64,000 nucleotides of DNA from Tissierella sp032104385 (GTDB lineage Bacteria > Bacillota > Clostridia > Tissierellales > Tissierellaceae). A program made the translations under genes and the position numbers. Position 1 is the stretch's first letter; the number at the start of each line of letters is the position of its first letter. The stretch is taken from contig NZ_DAMCHJ010000006.1 of the NCBI RefSeq assembly GCF_032104385.1, positions 111,621-175,620 on the forward strand, read 5' to 3'. Below, piece by piece: positions 33,051 through 41,917 of this stretch. The notes beneath the pieces were generated by a model, which saw only the letters and a list, made by a program, of their open reading frames with translations, searched no databases and was not told the DNA's origin.

Positions 33051-33671
33051 ATGAAAATCAAAAGAATAAAATTTATAGCATTATTAGGAGCCTTAATACC
33101 CATATTATCAATGTTAAATGGGTGTGCGTTATTTAGTAATGAAGTTGGAAAAATGAAAGAGGCATTAAGAGGAAGGGCTGCTACAGTACAGACCTATGAT
33201 GAAGAAAGTAATATTATTGATAGTATTAAGGGTAGTTCAATAAGCATTACTTCGGAAGATAAATTTAATTCCAAAGATGAAGAAGGAAATACCATTAATA
33301 AATCCTCTGTAATAAATTTGACTATAGGTGGCAAATCAATGGTTCATGTTTGTAGTAGTTTAATCCTTTATGAAGAAGGTTTAACTGATATATTTAATGA
33401 ATATAGTAAAACAGTTGATATTCAAAATATTAATAGGTCAACCCCATTTATCAATAGGATGGTAAATGATATGAAAAATTTTACTACGGGAAAAGGTAGA
33501 GTAGTATTGATAAGGTCACAATCGGGAAAACCATTAGCTACATTTGTAGGAAATAAGGTTAGTTACTTTGCAACAGGAATAGATAAATCTACAGGGATAT
33601 TAATAGATGGTAAGTATCTTTTTATATATAGATGTGATTATACAATTTATGATATTGAATTATTAGAATAA
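33051..33671 (+). CDS. DUF5052-like lipoprotein
   Basis: The 206-residue protein has a lipoprotein signal: MKIKRIKFIALLGALIPI followed by lipobox LNGC (Cys at 24). The mature part (GKMKEALRGRAATVQTYDEESNIIDSIKGSS and FTTGKGRVVLIRSQSGKPLATFVGNKV) matches DUF5052 proteins of Gram-positive bacteria, of unknown function. It is anchored outside the membrane. AGGGAGGG precedes the ATG. First chromosomal-type gene right of the element. Confidence 0.8.
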   Translation: MKIKRIKFIALLGALIPILSMLNGCALFSNEVGKMKEALRGRAATVQTYDEESNIIDSIKGSSISITSEDKFNSKDEEGNTINKSSVINLTIGGKSMVHVCSSLILYEEGLTDIFNEYSKTVDIQNINRSTPFINRMVNDMKNFTTGKGRVVLIRSQSGKPLATFVGNKVSYFATGIDKSTGILIDGKYLFIYRCDYTIYDIELLE

Positions 33672-33790
33672 ATAGTAGATAGATGTTTTAGAAGTCTAAA
33701 GATAAATTAAATAAAATCCATAGGAATAACAAAATGATCGACTGTTAGAAATGTATAGGCAATAAATTTTAAAAACTTTTCAAATTTTCC

Positions 33791-33819
33791 TTGACTTTAT
33801 CTCAATATCAAGCTATACT
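33791..33819 (+). promoter_or_regulatory. Promoter of the asnA T-box unit
   Basis: TTGACT (33791-33796) and TATACT (33814-33819) are 17 bases apart, about 25 bases before stem I of the T-box. Confidence 0.7.
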
Positions 33820-33844
33820 ATTAATAATTTAAAAATAATGCTTT

Positions 33845-34103
33845 GATAGAAAGAGTAATTTATTGAGGGTGTTATAGAGAGTCGGCGATGGTGGAAGTCC
33901 GATACCAATCAGTAAGTGAAGAACATTCTTGAGCATCTAACCGAAATTGTAAAAGAGTAGGCTTAGACGGGGATAGCCTGATATCGACTATGGAGTATCG
34001 ATTGTAATACAATCCGTACTTATATTCAAGTGAGCCTATTGCTAACTAAGGTGGTACCGCGGAATTAACCTTTCGTCCTTTATTTGGATGAAAGGTTTTT
34101 TTA
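33845..34103 (+). promoter_or_regulatory. T-box leader of asnA (specifier AAC, asparagine)
   Basis: The T-box core AAGGTGGTACCGCGG is at 34048-34062, followed by a terminator (AACCTTTCGTCC ... TGGATGAAAGGTT, T-run) ending near 34103. The specifier context TGAAGAACATTCTTGAGC places AAC (33922-33924), an Asn codon, in line with the downstream asparagine synthetase. Uncharged tRNA-Asn should turn the gene on. Confidence 0.92.
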
Positions 34104-34298
34104 TGATCTAATATATAACAAACATCAAATCTATAGGAGTGTAGGTTCTATCGAACACTGCTGAATTATATCCTATGGGGTATATAGGTGTAGGGAGTAA
34201 ACAGATTTGAGTTGAGAAACTGGGTAAAAGACCTTGGCAAATAAAGGACACGGTTATTTTTGTTTATTATTATAAATTTTAAAATAGGAGGAGTAAAA
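34104..34298 (+). other. Unexplained 195-base leader between T-box and asnA
   Basis: No open frame of size. It holds possible stems such as ATAGGAGTGTAGGTTC/GAACACTGC and CCTATGGGGTATATAGG. It is much longer than the spacing in the valS and aspS leaders (about 70 and 27 bases), so it may hold a second control element or remains of a deleted one. Confidence 0.4.
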
Positions 34299-35279
34299 AT
34301 GATAAGATTAAATCCAAGAGAAACTCAAATAGCAATAAAACAAATAAAAGATTATTTTGAAAGAAAGCTATCAGAAAAGTTAAATTTAATTAGAGTGTCG
34401 GCGCCCTTATTTGTAACGCCAGAAAGTGGACTAAATGATAATCTTACTGGAGTTGAAAAAGCAGTATCCTTTGAAATGAGAAAATATAATGAAAGGATTG
34501 AAATAGTTCAATCTTTAGCAAAATGGAAAAGACTGGCATTGAAGTCCTATGGATTTGGTACTGATGAAGGGCTTTATGCAGATATGAATGCAATACGGCC
34601 AGATGAAGTATTAGACAATATACATTCAATATATGTAGACCAATGGGATTGGGAAAAAGTAATAAAAAAGAGTGATAGAACGACTGATTATTTAAAGAAT
34701 ATTGTAAAAGATATCTATGGTGTATTTACGGAAACTGAAAAGTATATAAACAATTTATATCCCGAGATTCTTACAAAAAAATTACCAAAGGATATAAAGT
34801 TTATCACTAGCCAAGAATTAGAAGATTTATACCCTAATGAAACACCAGAAAAAAGAGAACATTTCATAGTGGAAAAATATGGAGCAGTATTTGTATCAAA
34901 AATTGGTCAGCCATTAGCTTCGGGAAAACCTCATGGAACTAGATCTCCTGACTATGATGATTGGAATTTAAATGGAGATATTATATTCTGGAATCCTACA
35001 ACAAATGCAGCTTTGGAACTATCCAGTATGGGAATAAGGGTTGATGAAGCAGCTTTGGGGAAACAATTAAAAATAGCAAATGCCGAGGAAAGAAAATCCC
35101 TAGAGTATCATAAACAATTGTTAAATGGAGAATTGCCAACTACAGTTGGAGGAGGGATTGGGCAATCTAGAATATGTATGTTTTTTTTAGAGAAAAAGCA
35201 TATAGGAGAAGTTCAGGCATCTGTATGGACAGAAGAAATATTACAAGAATGTAAAGAAAATAATATATTTTTATTATAA
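34299..35279 (+). CDS. asnA: Aspartate--ammonia ligase (asparagine synthetase A)
   Basis: The 326-residue protein makes asparagine from aspartate, ammonia and ATP. Family motifs are present throughout: RVSAPLFVTPESGLNDNL, VSFEMRKYNERIEIVQSLAKWKR, YADMNAIRPDE, SVYVDQWDWE-like SIYVDQWDWEKVI and, near the end, TVGGGIGQSRICMF. AsnA resembles class II aspartyl-tRNA synthetases. The start ATG 34299 follows AGGAGGAG; an upstream in-frame ATG at 34260 lacks a ribosome binding site. It is monocistronic and regulated by the Asn T-box. Confidence 0.96.
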   Translation: MIRLNPRETQIAIKQIKDYFERKLSEKLNLIRVSAPLFVTPESGLNDNLTGVEKAVSFEMRKYNERIEIVQSLAKWKRLALKSYGFGTDEGLYADMNAIRPDEVLDNIHSIYVDQWDWEKVIKKSDRTTDYLKNIVKDIYGVFTETEKYINNLYPEILTKKLPKDIKFITSQELEDLYPNETPEKREHFIVEKYGAVFVSKIGQPLASGKPHGTRSPDYDDWNLNGDIIFWNPTTNAALELSSMGIRVDEAALGKQLKIANAEERKSLEYHKQLLNGELPTTVGGGIGQSRICMFFLEKKHIGEVQASVWTEEILQECKENNIFLL

Positions 35280-35303
35280 AAATGAATAATAGAAAAACTT
35301 AAT

Positions 35304-35342
35304 AACAAGTAGTCATTAATTAAATAGTGGCTACTTGTTTAT
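35304..35342 (+). terminator. Terminator after asnA
   Basis: AACAAGTAG (35304-35312) pairs with CTACTTGTT (35331-35339), followed by TATATA; the loop is long (about 18 bases) with inner pairing. Confidence 0.5.
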
Positions 35343-35444
35343 ATAATAAATTAATTAATATTAATTATATTTGTATAAACATAAACTTTCTATTATACTA
35401 TTTATGGAGGATAAAATATTATTGTATTTAAATGGGGGGATTTA

Positions 35445-37097
35445 GTGAAAAGATTTATTATAATATCTTTGATACTATTTATAATAGGAAGTATATTAGG
35501 AGTTGCATATTATTGGCAACTACAACCTAGTAAAAAAGTAATCTCATATTCTGATGAGCTATACTTAATTGTTGAAGAACAAGAAGTAGACAATGAAGAT
35601 GCAGTATTATTTTATGAAGATATATTATACTTTTCACTTCCCGTTGTTGATAATTTTATAGATAAAGATATATTTTATGATGATTTAGAAGATATCCTAA
35701 TAATTACAAATAAAGAAAAAACTCTTAGATATAAACTGGATAGTAATATTGCCACTGTTAACAATAAAGAATTTCTAACTACGAATACTGTAAAAAGAAT
35801 TAATGAAAAAATATATATCCCCATAGATATAATTTTAAAAAATTATAATGTAGAAATCAATTATTTTGAAGACACAAATGGCGTTGTCCTTGATTATAAA
35901 GATATAAACTATTTAAATGGGGAAATAATTTTAGATGGAGCAGTAATAAGAAGCAATTTAGATATAAAGGCACCCATTATAGTAAAAGATATGAGCATAG
36001 GGACTATATTAAATGTTTATGCAGAATACGAATCTTGGTACAAGGTAAGAACCATAGATGGAATACCGGGATTTATTGAAAAGAAATATTTAAAGATAAA
36101 TTATACCAAGGATTTATTTAAAGTAGAAAAACCTATTGAAGACAATCTAAAGGAACTTAATAAAAAATCTATAAATCTTACTTGGGATTATACCTATAGA
36201 AAAGTGAAAAACACAGATGGAATAACTTTAATTCCAGGAGTAAATACAATATCTCCTACATGGTTTTCTATTAATGGTGAAGAAGATATATTAGATAAAG
36301 GAAATATAGAATATGTAAGAAAATACCATGATTTGGGATATGAAATATGGCCATTAATTAATAATAATTTTGACCCTGATTTAACCCATGAATTATTATC
36401 AAAGAGTAGCACGAGAGAAAAATTAATAAAAGATATATTAGAATTATATAAATACTATGGATTTCAAGGAATTAATATTGATTTTGAAAATGTACATTTA
36501 AAAACTAAAGATTTACTTACACAATTTGTTAGAGAGTTGTATCCAGTATTTAAAGAGGCAGGAATGAGTGTATCTATAGATGTAACAGGTATATCTACAG
36601 CTGAAAATTGGTCTTTATGCTATGATAGAAAAAGACTTTCAGAGGCTGTAGATTATATGATTTTAATGGCATATGATCAACATTGGGCAAGTAGTCCAGT
36701 TGCTGGCTCAGTTGCAGAATATTTTTGGGTTGAAAAAAGCATATTAGGAGTACTGGAATATATTCCTAATGATAAATTAATTTTGGGGGTACCATTCTAT
36801 ACAAGGTTATGGGTGGAAAAGGATGGAAAAGTAAGTTCACAAGCATTATCAATGGAAATGGCTAATAAGTTTATATCAGAAAATAATATGGATTTAATTT
36901 GGGATGACAACGCTCTTCAATATTATGGACAAATAGAGAAAGATGAAAAGATATACAAAATATGGTTAGAGAATACAAGGTCTTTAGAAATTAAAGCTTC
37001 ATTAGTTCATAAATATGAATTGGCGGGTATAGCATCTTGGAGAAAAGGATTTGAAACTGCCGATATTTGGGATAGCTTATATAAGGTATTGAACTAA
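35445..37097 (+). CDS. Membrane-anchored GH18-family glycosidase with SH3 domain
   Basis: The 550-residue protein starts with an uncleaved membrane anchor (FIIISLILFIIGSILGVAYY). Next is a copper-amine-oxidase-N-like beta domain (about residues 35-155), then an SH3-type domain (about 165-215: IVKDMSIGTILNVYAEYESWYKVRTI). The rest, from about residue 240, is a GH18 TIM barrel of the YaaH/SleL type, with catalytic stretch GFQGINIDFENV (acid E near 348). It probably trims cell-wall or spore-cortex glycan outside the membrane. Start GTG 35445 behind GGGGGG. Confidence 0.88.
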   Translation: MKRFIIISLILFIIGSILGVAYYWQLQPSKKVISYSDELYLIVEEQEVDNEDAVLFYEDILYFSLPVVDNFIDKDIFYDDLEDILIITNKEKTLRYKLDSNIATVNNKEFLTTNTVKRINEKIYIPIDIILKNYNVEINYFEDTNGVVLDYKDINYLNGEIILDGAVIRSNLDIKAPIIVKDMSIGTILNVYAEYESWYKVRTIDGIPGFIEKKYLKINYTKDLFKVEKPIEDNLKELNKKSINLTWDYTYRKVKNTDGITLIPGVNTISPTWFSINGEEDILDKGNIEYVRKYHDLGYEIWPLINNNFDPDLTHELLSKSSTREKLIKDILELYKYYGFQGINIDFENVHLKTKDLLTQFVRELYPVFKEAGMSVSIDVTGISTAENWSLCYDRKRLSEAVDYMILMAYDQHWASSPVAGSVAEYFWVEKSILGVLEYIPNDKLILGVPFYTRLWVEKDGKVSSQALSMEMANKFISENNMDLIWDDNALQYYGQIEKDEKIYKIWLENTRSLEIKASLVHKYELAGIASWRKGFETADIWDSLYKVLN

Positions 37098-37139
37098 TGT
37101 GTAAGTATTGAGTGATATTTAGATTATAGGAGTGATTTT

Positions 37140-37670
37140 ATGTTTAGATATAAAAATATACAGATTAATATTATATTAGGAGATATAACGGAAATAGAAG
37201 TAGATGCAATAGTAAATGCTGCAAATAACACCCTATTAGGAGGTGGCGGCGTTGATGGAGCAATACATAGAGTAGGTGGAAAAAGAATTTTGGAGCAATG
37301 TAAGAAAATTGGAGGATGCCCTACTGGAGAAGCTAGGATAACTAATGCTGGGAACCTTCCAAGCAAATATGTGATACATACAGTAGGACCAATATATAAA
37401 AATGGAGAAGAAATAGAAGAAAAACTATTATATAATGCTTATTATAATTCATTGATGCTTGCTAAAGAATACGGTATCAAAACAATCGCTTTTCCATCTA
37501 TATCAACTGGTGCTTATGGATATCCAATTGAAGATGCCATGAAAACTGCTGTAAAAGCATTTATAGATTTTATAGATAAAGAAGAATTTAGCTTAGATAT
37601 TACATTTGTTCTTTTTAATAAAGATGATTTTTTATTGTATAATAATTATTTGACGAAAAAATTATCATAA
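37140..37670 (+). CDS. Macro domain protein (O-acetyl-ADP-ribose deacetylase type)
   Basis: The 176-residue protein is one macro domain: the ADP-ribose loop VDAIVNAANNTLLGGGGVDGAIH (residues about 20-42), GEARITNAGNLPSKYVIHTVGP and ISTGAYGYPIEDA. MacroD/YmdB-type enzymes hydrolyse O-acetyl-ADP-ribose and remove ADP-ribose from proteins. AGGAGTG precedes the ATG. Stand-alone gene. Confidence 0.93.
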   Translation: MFRYKNIQINIILGDITEIEVDAIVNAANNTLLGGGGVDGAIHRVGGKRILEQCKKIGGCPTGEARITNAGNLPSKYVIHTVGPIYKNGEEIEEKLLYNAYYNSLMLAKEYGIKTIAFPSISTGAYGYPIEDAMKTAVKAFIDFIDKEEFSLDITFVLFNKDDFLLYNNYLTKKLS

Positions 37671-37745
37671 TATTGATAAATATTTTATGTTGACTTTATT
37701 TTTTAATTATTATACTATAATTAAGACATAGAATTTTATAAAGGG

Positions 37746-38390
37746 GTGTTTAAAATATTTTCAGATTCTCATAAAATGATTGCATCAAAGATATATGATA
37801 ATGTATTTGATATATATGGTTTGAAATTAGATAAGCAAAAACTGTTATGGGGTTCAGTATGCCCTGATATACTCCCTCAATACAAGCTTATTAGACACTA
37901 TAAAGACGAAAGTTTAAATTTTATTGCCAAGGAAATTATGAAGGTTATATTTATCAGTAGATATTTAGAATTTAATAAGATACTTGACCCATTAGCTATT
38001 AATATATTAAGTAAAAAAATAGGTGTTATATCCCATTATCTAAGTGATTACGTATGTTTACCACATGCAAATAGATGGACATTTACTGACAGTATGATAA
38101 AACATATAAAATATGAATCTCAATTAAATGATTTTGCAACAACACATGATTTTAAAAAGAATATAATAAATACCAATGATTTAGATATATATAATATTCC
38201 ACAGGCAAAACTAAAAAGGACTATAAAGGAATATATAAATGAAGTAGTAGAGGAGTATTCACTAAAAACCAGTTTTAAAAATGATTTAGATTTTGCATTA
38301 TCATTAAATTTAAAAATATCATATTTCATTTTAGATACCATTATAGCATACTCCGATGAAATGGCTGGTTATTTTGCTTTAGAATTCTAA
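37746..38390 (+). CDS. Zinc-dependent phospholipase C-like protein
   Basis: The 214-residue protein matches the Zn-dependent phospholipase C superfamily (PF00882 type): SDSHKMIASKIYDN at the N-terminus, GSVCPDILPQYKLIRHYKDES with metal-type His/Asp, and GVISHYLSDYVCLPHANRW. No signal peptide is visible, so it may be cytoplasmic. The start is uncertain: GTG 37746 overlaps the AAAGGGGTG ribosome binding site, and no ATG or other common start stands at proper distance before the conserved part. Confidence 0.75.
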   Translation: MFKIFSDSHKMIASKIYDNVFDIYGLKLDKQKLLWGSVCPDILPQYKLIRHYKDESLNFIAKEIMKVIFISRYLEFNKILDPLAINILSKKIGVISHYLSDYVCLPHANRWTFTDSMIKHIKYESQLNDFATTHDFKKNIINTNDLDIYNIPQAKLKRTIKEYINEVVEEYSLKTSFKNDLDFALSLNLKISYFILDTIIAYSDEMAGYFALEF

Positions 38391-38399
38391 TTAACTATA

Positions 38400-38434
38400 A
38401 AAAACAAACTTTTTAATCTAAAAAGTTTGTTTTT
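38400..38434 (+). terminator. Terminator after the phospholipase-like gene
   Basis: A 15-bp perfect stem (AAAAACAAACTTTTT / AAAAAGTTTGTTTTT) with a 5-base loop AATCT, ending in T-run. Confidence 0.85.
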
Positions 38435-38520
38435 TATATTATGGAGAATAGAAAGATGTTACTTTATTATTTTATTTATTTTTAACTTTCCATTAATGAG
38501 TTTAAAAAATATACCTTATA

Positions 38521-38547
38521 AAAAATGTGTCTATAGACACATTTTTT
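38521..38547. terminator. Isolated terminator-like hairpin
   Basis: AAAAATGTGTC-TATA-GACACATTTTT is a perfect stem with a T-run, 87 bases after the previous terminator. No gene lies in between, so it may end an unseen small transcript or act as backup. Confidence 0.5.
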
Positions 38548-38649
38548 TATAAATTAATGAAATTAATATGTTATTCATATTATATTTATAAATAAGATGT
38601 TATAATAAGTATTGATTTATTATAATAATATATGAGGTGATTTATACAT

Positions 38650-39099
38650 ATGAATAAAAGAATTAAGTTAGCATATTTAACTTTAGGTATAGGTATTGGA
38701 ATGATTTTTACTAATATTTTATATTCTTTTTATCCTAATATAAAGTATTTAGACCTAGAAGATGAGGTTATAATAGAAAAAGCAAAAGAATTGGGAATGG
38801 TAAACTTAAAAGAAAGTATAGAGGTAGAGAATATAAAAGAAGATGTAATAGAAGAAAAGAAAGAAGATGAAGTCATGGAGCCAATAATGGAAATAGAAAT
38901 TGTAGTAGAAAGTGGCTCAAATCTTACAAGGGTTGCAAAAAATCTTTACAATGCAAATTTAATAAAGGATGTAGATGAGTTTATTTTATTTGTAAAAGGA
39001 AAAAAACTAGATAAAAAAATTAGAACTGGAAGATATAAAATAGGATCCAATAGTTCCTATGACGATATTATAGAAACCTTGACTAGAAGACCTAATTAA
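38650..39099 (+). CDS. Membrane protein with MltG/YceG-like LysM-type domain
   Basis: The 149-residue protein has one N-terminal membrane segment (LAYLTLGIGIGMIFTNILYSF), an acidic linker rich in Glu and Lys, and a C-terminal domain (VVESGSNLTRVAKNLYNANLIKDVDEFILFVKGKKLDKKIRTGRYKI) like the LysM-like domain of MltG endolytic transglycosylases. The MltG catalytic domain is absent. It is probably an external wall-associated helper. ATG behind GAGGTGAT. Confidence 0.7.
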   Translation: MNKRIKLAYLTLGIGIGMIFTNILYSFYPNIKYLDLEDEVIIEKAKELGMVNLKESIEVENIKEDVIEEKKEDEVMEPIMEIEIVVESGSNLTRVAKNLYNANLIKDVDEFILFVKGKKLDKKIRTGRYKIGSNSSYDDIIETLTRRPN

Positions 39100-39272
39100 A
39101 TATAAAATTTTTTATTTTATATATTAAAATTTTGTAAGAAAGTTATTATATAATTTTAATCTATTATGAAGAGTTATGTAGTATAATAGTCTTTGCTGTC
39201 CTTTAAAATTTATAGTTAAAATGTTTAATACATCAAAGGATTGTCAACAATTGATAAAAAGGAGGTATTGAT

Positions 39273-40007
39273 ATGGCAATAGCAAACAATGAACTATCTA
39301 GTATTTATGATGGATTAATATATAAATTTCTTTATAATAATGATATAAGTTGCATACATATCCTCCTTAATCTATACGATTTAGAAGAAAATATTACAAA
39401 CATTTGCCCCAAGTACGTATCTATACACAATCTAAAAAAGCATATTAGCAAGTTTTTGAAAAAGAGAAAAGGAAATTATTCTATATCCCTAAACCTTGGA
39501 CAACTAATTCATGAAGATATTAATAGACTGGAACTATTTATTTATCTAGAAGGTTATAAACATGGTTATTTTAATAATTATTGGGTAAATATTTTAGAGC
39601 AAATAGCAGTAAAAAATACGGCTATAGATAAATTATATAAAAGTAAATATTTATATCATTTTGATAATAAAATAAAACAAATATCGGATATTAAGGCATT
39701 AATAGGTGGGGAAATTCAAAAAGTTGAGAAGCAAAATAAATATTTATATAATATTATTAAGGATTATTGTCATAAACTATTAAGGACAAAAATTTTCAAC
39801 TTAAATGAACATTTAGATAAACAATTGACAATAGAATATAATTCAAAACCTTGTAACACTAAAGAAGAAGATAACTTATTAACTTTAGATGAATTAAACA
39901 GTATTTACAAAGAAATGGTAAAGATAGTGCTTAAAGATGGTTTAAAACTCTATAAAGAGGCATACTGGTACGGACTAAATGATAGAGTGTTAAAGAGGTA
40001 TAGATAA
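39273..40007 (+). CDS. Hypothetical protein (244 aa)
   Basis: I do not recognise this protein. It is soluble, helical and Lys/Tyr-rich (GLIYKFLYNNDISCIHILLNLYDLEENI; later QKVEKQNKYLYNIIKDYCHKLLRTK; ending YWYGLNDRVLKRYR). No catalytic motif is apparent. AAGGAGGTATTG precedes the ATG. The CBS-domain gene follows 21 bases downstream, so they probably form a unit. Confidence 0.75.
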   Translation: MAIANNELSSIYDGLIYKFLYNNDISCIHILLNLYDLEENITNICPKYVSIHNLKKHISKFLKKRKGNYSISLNLGQLIHEDINRLELFIYLEGYKHGYFNNYWVNILEQIAVKNTAIDKLYKSKYLYHFDNKIKQISDIKALIGGEIQKVEKQNKYLYNIIKDYCHKLLRTKIFNLNEHLDKQLTIEYNSKPCNTKEEDNLLTLDELNSIYKEMVKIVLKDGLKLYKEAYWYGLNDRVLKRYR

Positions 40008-40028
40008 TATTTAAAGGGGAGATTATAA

Positions 40029-40661
40029 ATGTTTATTAGAAATTATATGCTGCCGAAAGAAAAATTAACTACGGTTGAGTTAGGGGAGAGCTTGGGTAGA
40101 GCCCTTGAAAAAATTAATGAGGGAAATTTTTTATCCCTACCAGTTATAGATGGTAAGGAATTTAAGGGTATTCTTATGAAAGAAGCTGTTTATAGAAATT
40201 ATTTAGAGTCTGGGAAATGTAATAAAGAGGAATATTTAAATAATATTAAAGTAGAAGAGGTATATAATAGTAATTATGAGTCCATTTCTGCAGATGAAAG
40301 AATTGAAAAAGCTTCTTATCTTTTAAAAGAACTTAGAACACCGTTTTTGCCAGTTTTTGATTCTAATAGTAAATTTGTAGGAATATTAACTCACTTTGCG
40401 ATATTTAACGCTTTTTCAGAAATATTTGGAATAGATAAGGGAACGAGAATTGTTGTAAACATGTTTGATTTACCAGGACAGTTAGCAAGACTTACGGACG
40501 TAATTAGAAAAGAAAATATAAATATAATAAATTTTGCCATTATGGATCCAAAAGTATTAGACTTAATTCAAGTTATACTTAGGGTGGATACAGATGATGT
40601 AGATAAACTGGTTGATAGAATTCAATCAGCAGGATTTAAGATTGGTGAAGTTACCAAATAG
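40029..40661 (+). CDS. CBS domain protein with ACT-like C-terminus
   Basis: The 210-residue protein has two CBS motifs (residues about 1-60: GNFLSLPVIDGKEFKGILMKEAVYR; about 75-130: FLPVFDSNSKFVGILTHFAIF) followed by an ACT-like domain (GTRIVVNMFDLPGQLARLTDVIRKENINIINFAI). This arrangement resembles AcuB-like regulators that sense nucleotides or amino acids. ATG behind AAGGGGAG. Function not known in detail. Confidence 0.85.
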   Translation: MFIRNYMLPKEKLTTVELGESLGRALEKINEGNFLSLPVIDGKEFKGILMKEAVYRNYLESGKCNKEEYLNNIKVEEVYNSNYESISADERIEKASYLLKELRTPFLPVFDSNSKFVGILTHFAIFNAFSEIFGIDKGTRIVVNMFDLPGQLARLTDVIRKENINIINFAIMDPKVLDLIQVILRVDTDDVDKLVDRIQSAGFKIGEVTK

Positions 40662-40729
40662 TGTATTTTGTATAAAAAATTGTAAAATGGATATAATAAC
40701 CCTCTAGATAGTAATCTGGAGGGATATTT

Positions 40730-41323
40730 ATGAAAAAAGACAAAGTTTTACCTGTTTTCTTTTTTTCTTTAACCTTATTTTTAGTGAGTTTCATATTTGG
40801 TTATCAATTGATGAATAAAAAACTAAATCCGAAGGACATTAGCAAAATAGGTATAAAAGAAAAAGATATATTAGAGCATCCAGAAAAGGAAATACTTGGT
40901 GAAGGTAATAGAATTTCTCCAAATACTTTTATAGAAGAGAGAATTCATTATATGGCTTGTGACCATATTATTACAAAAACTAATCTTGTAGAAGATAATA
41001 TGGTTAATATGACGAAAGAAGAATTTACTGAATATATTCAAGCAAATTATCCTAATAAAAAGGTAATTTCTTTTTCATCTAGTAAAGTAACATTAGGAAC
41101 TACTAAAAATCATTTATGTGAAAATCATTATATAGTTGGAGAGAAAGATGGTTTAATAGCAATATTTAAGGTTGGTGAAAATGGAGAGAGAATATTAGAT
41201 AATGTATTAGTAGATTATCCGATTTCATTATTGATGGATATTGATCAAGAAAAAATAATGAATGGTATTGTGGTAGATAACGAAGATGAATTATCTGAAA
41301 TTCTTGAGAATTTTATTAGTTAA
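40730..41323 (+). CDS. BofC-like protein
   Basis: The 197-residue protein has an N-terminal membrane segment (VLPVFFFSLTLFLVSFIFGYQL) and a C-terminal domain (LCENHYIVGEKDGLIAIFKVGENGERILDN, then IDQEKIMNGIVVDNEDELSEILENF) like the BofC C-terminal domain. BofC in Bacillus restrains SpoIVB in the forespore intermembrane space; a similar sporulation role is plausible. The gene lies just before ruvC, a position seen in other spore formers. AGGGATATTT precedes the ATG. Confidence 0.7.
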   Translation: MKKDKVLPVFFFSLTLFLVSFIFGYQLMNKKLNPKDISKIGIKEKDILEHPEKEILGEGNRISPNTFIEERIHYMACDHIITKTNLVEDNMVNMTKEEFTEYIQANYPNKKVISFSSSKVTLGTTKNHLCENHYIVGEKDGLIAIFKVGENGERILDNVLVDYPISLLMDIDQEKIMNGIVVDNEDELSEILENFIS

Positions 41324-41352
41324 CTAAGTTAGATTTTCTAACTTAGTTTTTT
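41322..41352 (+). terminator. Terminator between bofC-like gene and ruvC
   Basis: AACTAAGTTAG (41322-41332) pairs fully with CTAACTTAGTT (41338-41348), then T-run. Confidence 0.85.
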
Positions 41353-41403
41353 GTGTGTAAATATGGTACAATAGTAAATATAGTTATAGAAGGGAGATAA
41401 AGG

Positions 41404-41898
41404 ATGATAATTCTAGGAATTGATCCAGGAATTGCAATAGTTGGATATAGTATTGTAGAATGTAGTGGAAATAAATTTAAGGCAATTGATTATGGATGCA
41501 TAAGAACAGATTCTGATATCTTATTTCCAGATAGAATAAAGATAATATATACTAAGCTTACTGAAATTATAGAAAAATATAACCCTGAAGATTTAGCTGT
41601 AGAAGAACTATTTTTCAATAAGAATGTAAAAACAGCTATAAAGGTAGGACAAGCACGAGGAGTAGAAATATTAGCCGCTGTTAATAAAGGGCTAAATATA
41701 TATGAATATACCCCTTTGCAGATAAAACAATCCGTCGTAGGATATGGGAGAGCAGATAAAAATCAAGTACAAGAAATGGTAAGGATATTATTAAATTTAA
41801 AAGAGAAGCCTAAACCAGATGATGTAGCAGATGCTTTAGCAGTAGCTATATGTCATGGCAGTTCTATTAAATTTAAAGAATCTTTTAGAATGAAATAA
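41404..41898 (+). CDS. ruvC: Crossover junction endodeoxyribonuclease RuvC
   Basis: The 164-residue enzyme resolves Holliday junctions. RNase H-like catalytic acids are visible: D7 in LGIDPG, E near residue 67 in LAVEELFF, and the pair in KPDDVADALAVA near the end. The start ATG sits behind AAGGGAGATAA. First gene of ruvC-ruvA-ruvB. Confidence 0.95.
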   Translation: MIILGIDPGIAIVGYSIVECSGNKFKAIDYGCIRTDSDILFPDRIKIIYTKLTEIIEKYNPEDLAVEELFFNKNVKTAIKVGQARGVEILAAVNKGLNIYEYTPLQIKQSVVGYGRADKNQVQEMVRILLNLKEKPKPDDVADALAVAICHGSSIKFKESFRMK

Positions 41899-41917
41899 TA
41901 TATAAAGGGTGAATACT

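Noticed and set aside
34146..34157. LexA box near asnA (GTTCTATCGAAC)
   Set aside because: The order is GTTC-N4-GAAC, the reverse of the GAAC-N4-GTTC box, and it lies after the T-box terminator.
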